Origin: Methanosarcinales archaeon
Lineage (GTDB): Archaea > Halobacteriota > Methanosarcinia > Methanosarcinales > Methanogasteraceae
Reading direction: 5' to 3'
Assembly (NCBI GenBank): GCA_003661105.1
Contig: QMVM01000001.1
Span: 1-32,058 of the forward strand
Length of the DNA stretch: 32,058 nucleotides
Below the pieces are notes generated by a model that made no database searches, had not been told where the DNA came from, and saw nothing but the letters and a program-made list of their open reading frames with translations. The translations under genes and the position numbers were made by a program. Positions 31,878-32,058 of this stretch are shown here, piece by piece; position 1 is the stretch's first letter; each line of letters starts with the position of its first letter.

Positions 31878-32058
31878 TCACAGTATGATCTCGATGTCCA
31901 GTTCCTCTGCGAGTTCCTTGTACCGGTTGCGGATCGTCACCTCGGTGACACCGGCAACCTCTGCCACCTCTCTCTGGGTCCTGCGCTGATCGCACTCGAT
32001 TGATGCTATGTATATCGCAGCAGCAGCAACTCCGGTAGGTCCGCGTCCGCTCGTAAGC
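31878..32058 (-). CDS. tfb: Transcription initiation factor TFB (C-terminal fragment at window edge)
   Basis: The last 59 residues of TFB, the archaeal TFIIB homologue that bridges TBP-DNA and RNA polymerase. The block SGRGPTGVAAAAIYIAS and the helix-turn-helix QREVAEVAGVTEVTIRNRYK belong to the second cyclin fold, which contacts the BRE upstream of the TATA box. It ends ELDIEIIL, TGA. The N-terminal zinc ribbon and first cyclin fold lie beyond the window. Confidence 0.92.
   Translation of the reverse strand, partial: LTSGRGPTGVAAAAIYIASIECDQRRTQREVAEVAGVTEVTIRNRYKELAEELDIEIIL

Noticed and set aside
1..32058. CRISPR arrays, rRNA genes, integrases or an origin
   Set aside because: No regularly spaced repeats, rRNA core sequences, recombinase frames or Cdc6/Orc1 gene were seen on either strand.

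Overview
The window reads as a chromosome segment of a methane- or alkane-cycling euryarchaeon (Methanomicrobia/Methanosarcinales-like; the species cannot be named from this sequence). The evidence is a coenzyme F430 gene pair (cfbA, cfbE), the archaeal purine enzyme PurP, TFB, prefoldin alpha, eL20, TrpB2, methanogen-type DUF2124/UPF0179/DUF2240 proteins, archaeal TATA-box promoters about 25 nt upstream of short leaders, and archaeal insertion-sequence types (ISH6, IS110).

Layout. 1-1616: cfbA-cfbE on the minus strand, with cfbE running off the left edge. 1765-3373: a small membrane HExxH protein and a lipoprotein alpha/beta hydrolase. 3409-5741: a rearranged block, in which an 87-bp copy of the 3' end of the DUF92 gene abuts a 5'-truncated C39-like peptidase carrying an in-frame TAG, followed by a membrane-anchored, sequon-rich protein and then the intact DUF92-fusion gene. 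7182-11174: pyruvate kinase with an IS110 relic at one side and an ISH6-like element, a hicBA toxin-antitoxin pair and a structured IS-end-like sequence at the other. 11311-17003: leuS, DUF3795, a leucine-rich-variant repeat scrap, then the tightly packed DUF2124-eL20-pfdA-ftsY run. 17217-19246: a TPM-unknown-LemA operon. 19452-23803: thrC, UPF0179, and a serA-unknown-DUF2240 operon with a tandem palindrome array upstream. 24251-27724: zinc ribbon protein, trpB2, a small basic protein, aroE. 27771-30321: a DUF234-type ATPase, purP and tRNA-His. 30590-31763: a broken group II intron whose 5' ribozyme part lies on the plus strand and whose maturase C-terminus plus domains V/VI lie on the minus strand. 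31878-end: the C-terminus of TFB.

Functionally the conserved genes are housekeeping: amino-acid biosynthesis (serA, thrC, trpB2, aroE), glycolysis (pyk), F430 cofactor, purines, translation and protein targeting. The unusual content is concentrated in three accessory patches (3.4-5.7 kb, 7.1-11.2 kb, 30.3-31.8 kb), where duplication, IS insertion and intron scrambling are directly visible. Three reading frames in or near such material are interrupted by TAG only; decay is the simplest reading, but amber (pyrrolysine) decoding is worth testing. I saw no CRISPR array, rRNA or integrase.
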